Source: Indibacter alkaliphilus LW1
GTDB lineage: Bacteria; Bacteroidota; Bacteroidia; Cytophagales; Cyclobacteriaceae
Direction of reading: 5' to 3'
Assembly: GCF_000295935.2 (NCBI RefSeq)
Contig: NZ_ALWO02000032.1
Span: 1 to 64,000, forward strand
DNA: 64,000 bases
Of the stretch, positions 62,746 to 64,000 are shown one piece after another. A program made the translations under genes and the position numbers. How positions within the stretch are numbered: the first letter of the stretch is position 1; each line of letters starts with the position of its first letter. The notes below the pieces were generated by a model. That model did not search any database. It worked only from the letters and a program-made list of their open reading frames with translations, and was not told the origin of the DNA.

Positions 62746-64000
62746 TTATTTCTTTTTCTTCCACTGCACAGAATACAGATCCAATCTTCTTTGTTCAAGA
62801 TTTCTTACACTTCCGGCTTTTCTTTGTTTGGTCAATAGATCAAGATCAACATCAGCTACAATTGTAGTCTCGGCATTTTCTGCTGCTTGGGCTACTGTTG
62901 CATCATGTGGAAAGGAAAAATCAGAAGGGGAATAGATCGCAGATTGGGAATATTGGATATCCATATTTTCAACCCTTGGAAGATTCCCAACAGAACCGGT
63001 GATGGCCACATAACATTCATTTTCGACTGCTCTGGCTTTTGCACAGGTATTAACACGTAGAAAAGCATTTTTGGTATCCGTCCAGAATGGCACAAATAAA
63101 ATATCCATTTCCTGCTCGGCTAAGATTCTACCCAATTCAGGGAATTCTACATCATAGCATATCAGAATCCCGATCTTTCCGGCATCAGTATCAAATACCT
63201 TTATACCATTCCCCCCCTGCAATCCCCAGTAAGCTTGTTCATCAGGGGTAATGTGTAGTTTGTATTGCTTATCAGTCGTTCCATCCCTTCTGCAGAGGTA
63301 ACTGACATTTCTCAATTTTTTCCCGTCATATTCGGGCATACTTCCCGCAATGATATTGACATTGTATGAAAGGGCCAAGTCACTCATCCGGCTGATGATT
63401 TCATCGGTATAGTCCGCCAAATTACGGATAGCTTCTGAAGCATCCATGTCATTGAATTCCGCAAGAAGGGGAGCGTTGAAAAACTCCGGAAGCAAACAGA
63501 AATCCGATTTGTAACCAGAAACAGTATCCACAAAAAATTCAACCTGTTGCATCAGGTCATCAACACTGTTGAAGCGCCTCATTTTCCATTGTACCAAGCC
63601 CAACCTTACTATTGACTTTTTATTCCCTATGAGCTTTTCATCTTTCTCATAATAAATATTGATCCACTCCAAAAGAGTAGCGTAAGCCCGGGAATCAGTA
63701 TCTTCAGGTAGGTATTTGGTGATTACTTTTCTAACGTGAAACTCATTGGCCAATTGAAATGACAAGACAGGGTCAAAAATCTCCTTGCTTTTGACTTGGT
63801 CAATATACTTCCTTGGAGTCATTTGATCAAAGTACTTGGAATAGCCTGGAATACGTCCCCCGGCAATGATAGACCTCAGATTAAGGTTTTCACAAAGTTC
63901 CTTTCTGGCATCATAAAGCCTCCTTCCCAAACGCATTCCCCTGTATTCCTTGTCTACAAACACATCTGTTCCATAAAGGGTATCCCCATCATTGTCATGG
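62746..64000 (-). CDS. GNAT acetyltransferase-nitrilase fusion, 5' end beyond the window
   Basis: Open from its stop at 62746 to the window edge, so the true start lies outside; the frame still reads without stop to base 64000. The N-terminal visible part is a GNAT domain (DTLYGTDVFVDKEYRGMRLG, acetyl-CoA loop). The C-terminal part is a carbon-nitrogen hydrolase with the catalytic Glu (LLPEFFNAP), Lys (QYKLHITPDE) and Cys (LICYDVEFPE). GNAT-nitrilase fusions of this kind are known, but the substrate is not. It is upstream of kdsC by 1 bp, so it is likely transcribed with the KDO genes. Confidence 0.87.
   Translation of the reverse strand, partial: HDNDGDTLYGTDVFVDKEYRGMRLGRRLYDARKELCENLNLRSIIAGGRIPGYSKYFDQMTPRKYIDQVKSKEIFDPVLSFQLANEFHVRKVITKYLPEDTDSRAYATLLEWINIYYEKDEKLIGNKKSIVRLGLVQWKMRRFNSVDDLMQQVEFFVDTVSGYKSDFCLLPEFFNAPLLAEFNDMDASEAIRNLADYTDEIISRMSDLALSYNVNIIAGSMPEYDGKKLRNVSYLCRRDGTTDKQYKLHITPDEQAYWGLQGGNGIKVFDTDAGKIGILICYDVEFPELGRILAEQEMDILFVPFWTDTKNAFLRVNTCAKARAVENECYVAITGSVGNLPRVENMDIQYSQSAIYSPSDFSFPHDATVAQAAENAETTIVADVDLDLLTKQRKAGSVRNLEQRRLDLYSVQWKKKK

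Noticed and set aside
1-64000. Prophage, genomic island, restriction or toxin-antitoxin system
   Set aside because: No integrase, transposase, tRNA attachment site, methylase or toxin-like gene is visible; the gene content is envelope and housekeeping.

Overview
This window looks like a chromosomal segment from a Bacteroidota bacterium, most likely order Cytophagales and near the Cyclobacteriaceae. The evidence is moderate-to-low GC, weak or absent Shine-Dalgarno sequences, several TAnnTTTG-type promoters (the Bacteroidota -7 element), a SprA type IX secretion translocon, lineage-typical families (DUF4292, DUF4837, DUF5995, DUF4407), a NAD-epimerase-type threonine dehydrogenase beside KBL, and many outer-membrane barrels. 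The lineage is inferred from gene content, not from a search. I see no rRNA, tRNA, CRISPR array, prophage or insertion sequence.

Layout. 0.3-9.8 kb: VIT-type metal transporter with a DUF5995 partner, DUF4407 membrane protein, an outer-membrane protein pair ending in OmpA, glutaminase, a lipoprotein. 8.9-11.3 kb: three related exported barrel proteins, the middle one cut short. 11.4-14.7 kb: a PadR regulator followed by four tandem paralogous membrane proteins with a HAAS-like N-terminal helical domain. 14.7-15.1 kb: a cluster of palindromic composite repeats that also occurs at the window start. 15.2-18.9 kb: OmpA protein, S41-like lipoprotein, exported NUDIX-fold protein without its catalytic box. 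19-25.8 kb: typA, NADP-isocitrate dehydrogenase, enoyl-CoA hydratase, flippase, dUTPase. 26-45.7 kb: a long co-directional envelope and housekeeping block: TPR protein, DUF4292 lipoprotein, EnvC-like protein, tatA, gatA, LysM transglycosylase, DUF4837, malic enzyme, ruvA, sprA, gcvH, VanZ-like protein, TonB-family protein. 46-48.3 kb: kbl and threonine dehydrogenase, divergent. 48.3-53.8 kb (minus strand): small protein, ArsC/Spx-like protein, hemL, a TPR plus periplasmic-binding protein resembling LpoA, guaA. 54.3-58.7 kb (minus): ligase-associated exonuclease, flavin reductase, STAS-like protein, coiled-coil protein, Tyr-less SDR, folE, PTPS/QueD. 58.8-61.3 kb: two convergent L,D-transpeptidases. 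61.3-64 kb (minus): kdsA, kdsC and a GNAT-nitrilase fusion that runs off the window.

How the parts fit together. Much of the window serves the cell envelope: peptidoglycan cutting and cross-linking (EnvC-like, transglycosylase, two L,D-transpeptidases, LpoA-like protein), KDO for LPS, type IX and Tat secretion, energy transduction and many barrels. Metabolic pairs are threonine to glycine plus acetyl-CoA, pterin synthesis (folE, PTPS) and tetrapyrrole synthesis (hemL).

The signals least explained by ordinary annotation are (1) the composite repeat with regular 10/26-27 nt spacing and compensatory stem changes in three copies, (2) the PadR plus four-paralog HAAS-like cluster, and (3) enzymes lacking key residues (exported NUDIX, Tyr-less SDR).
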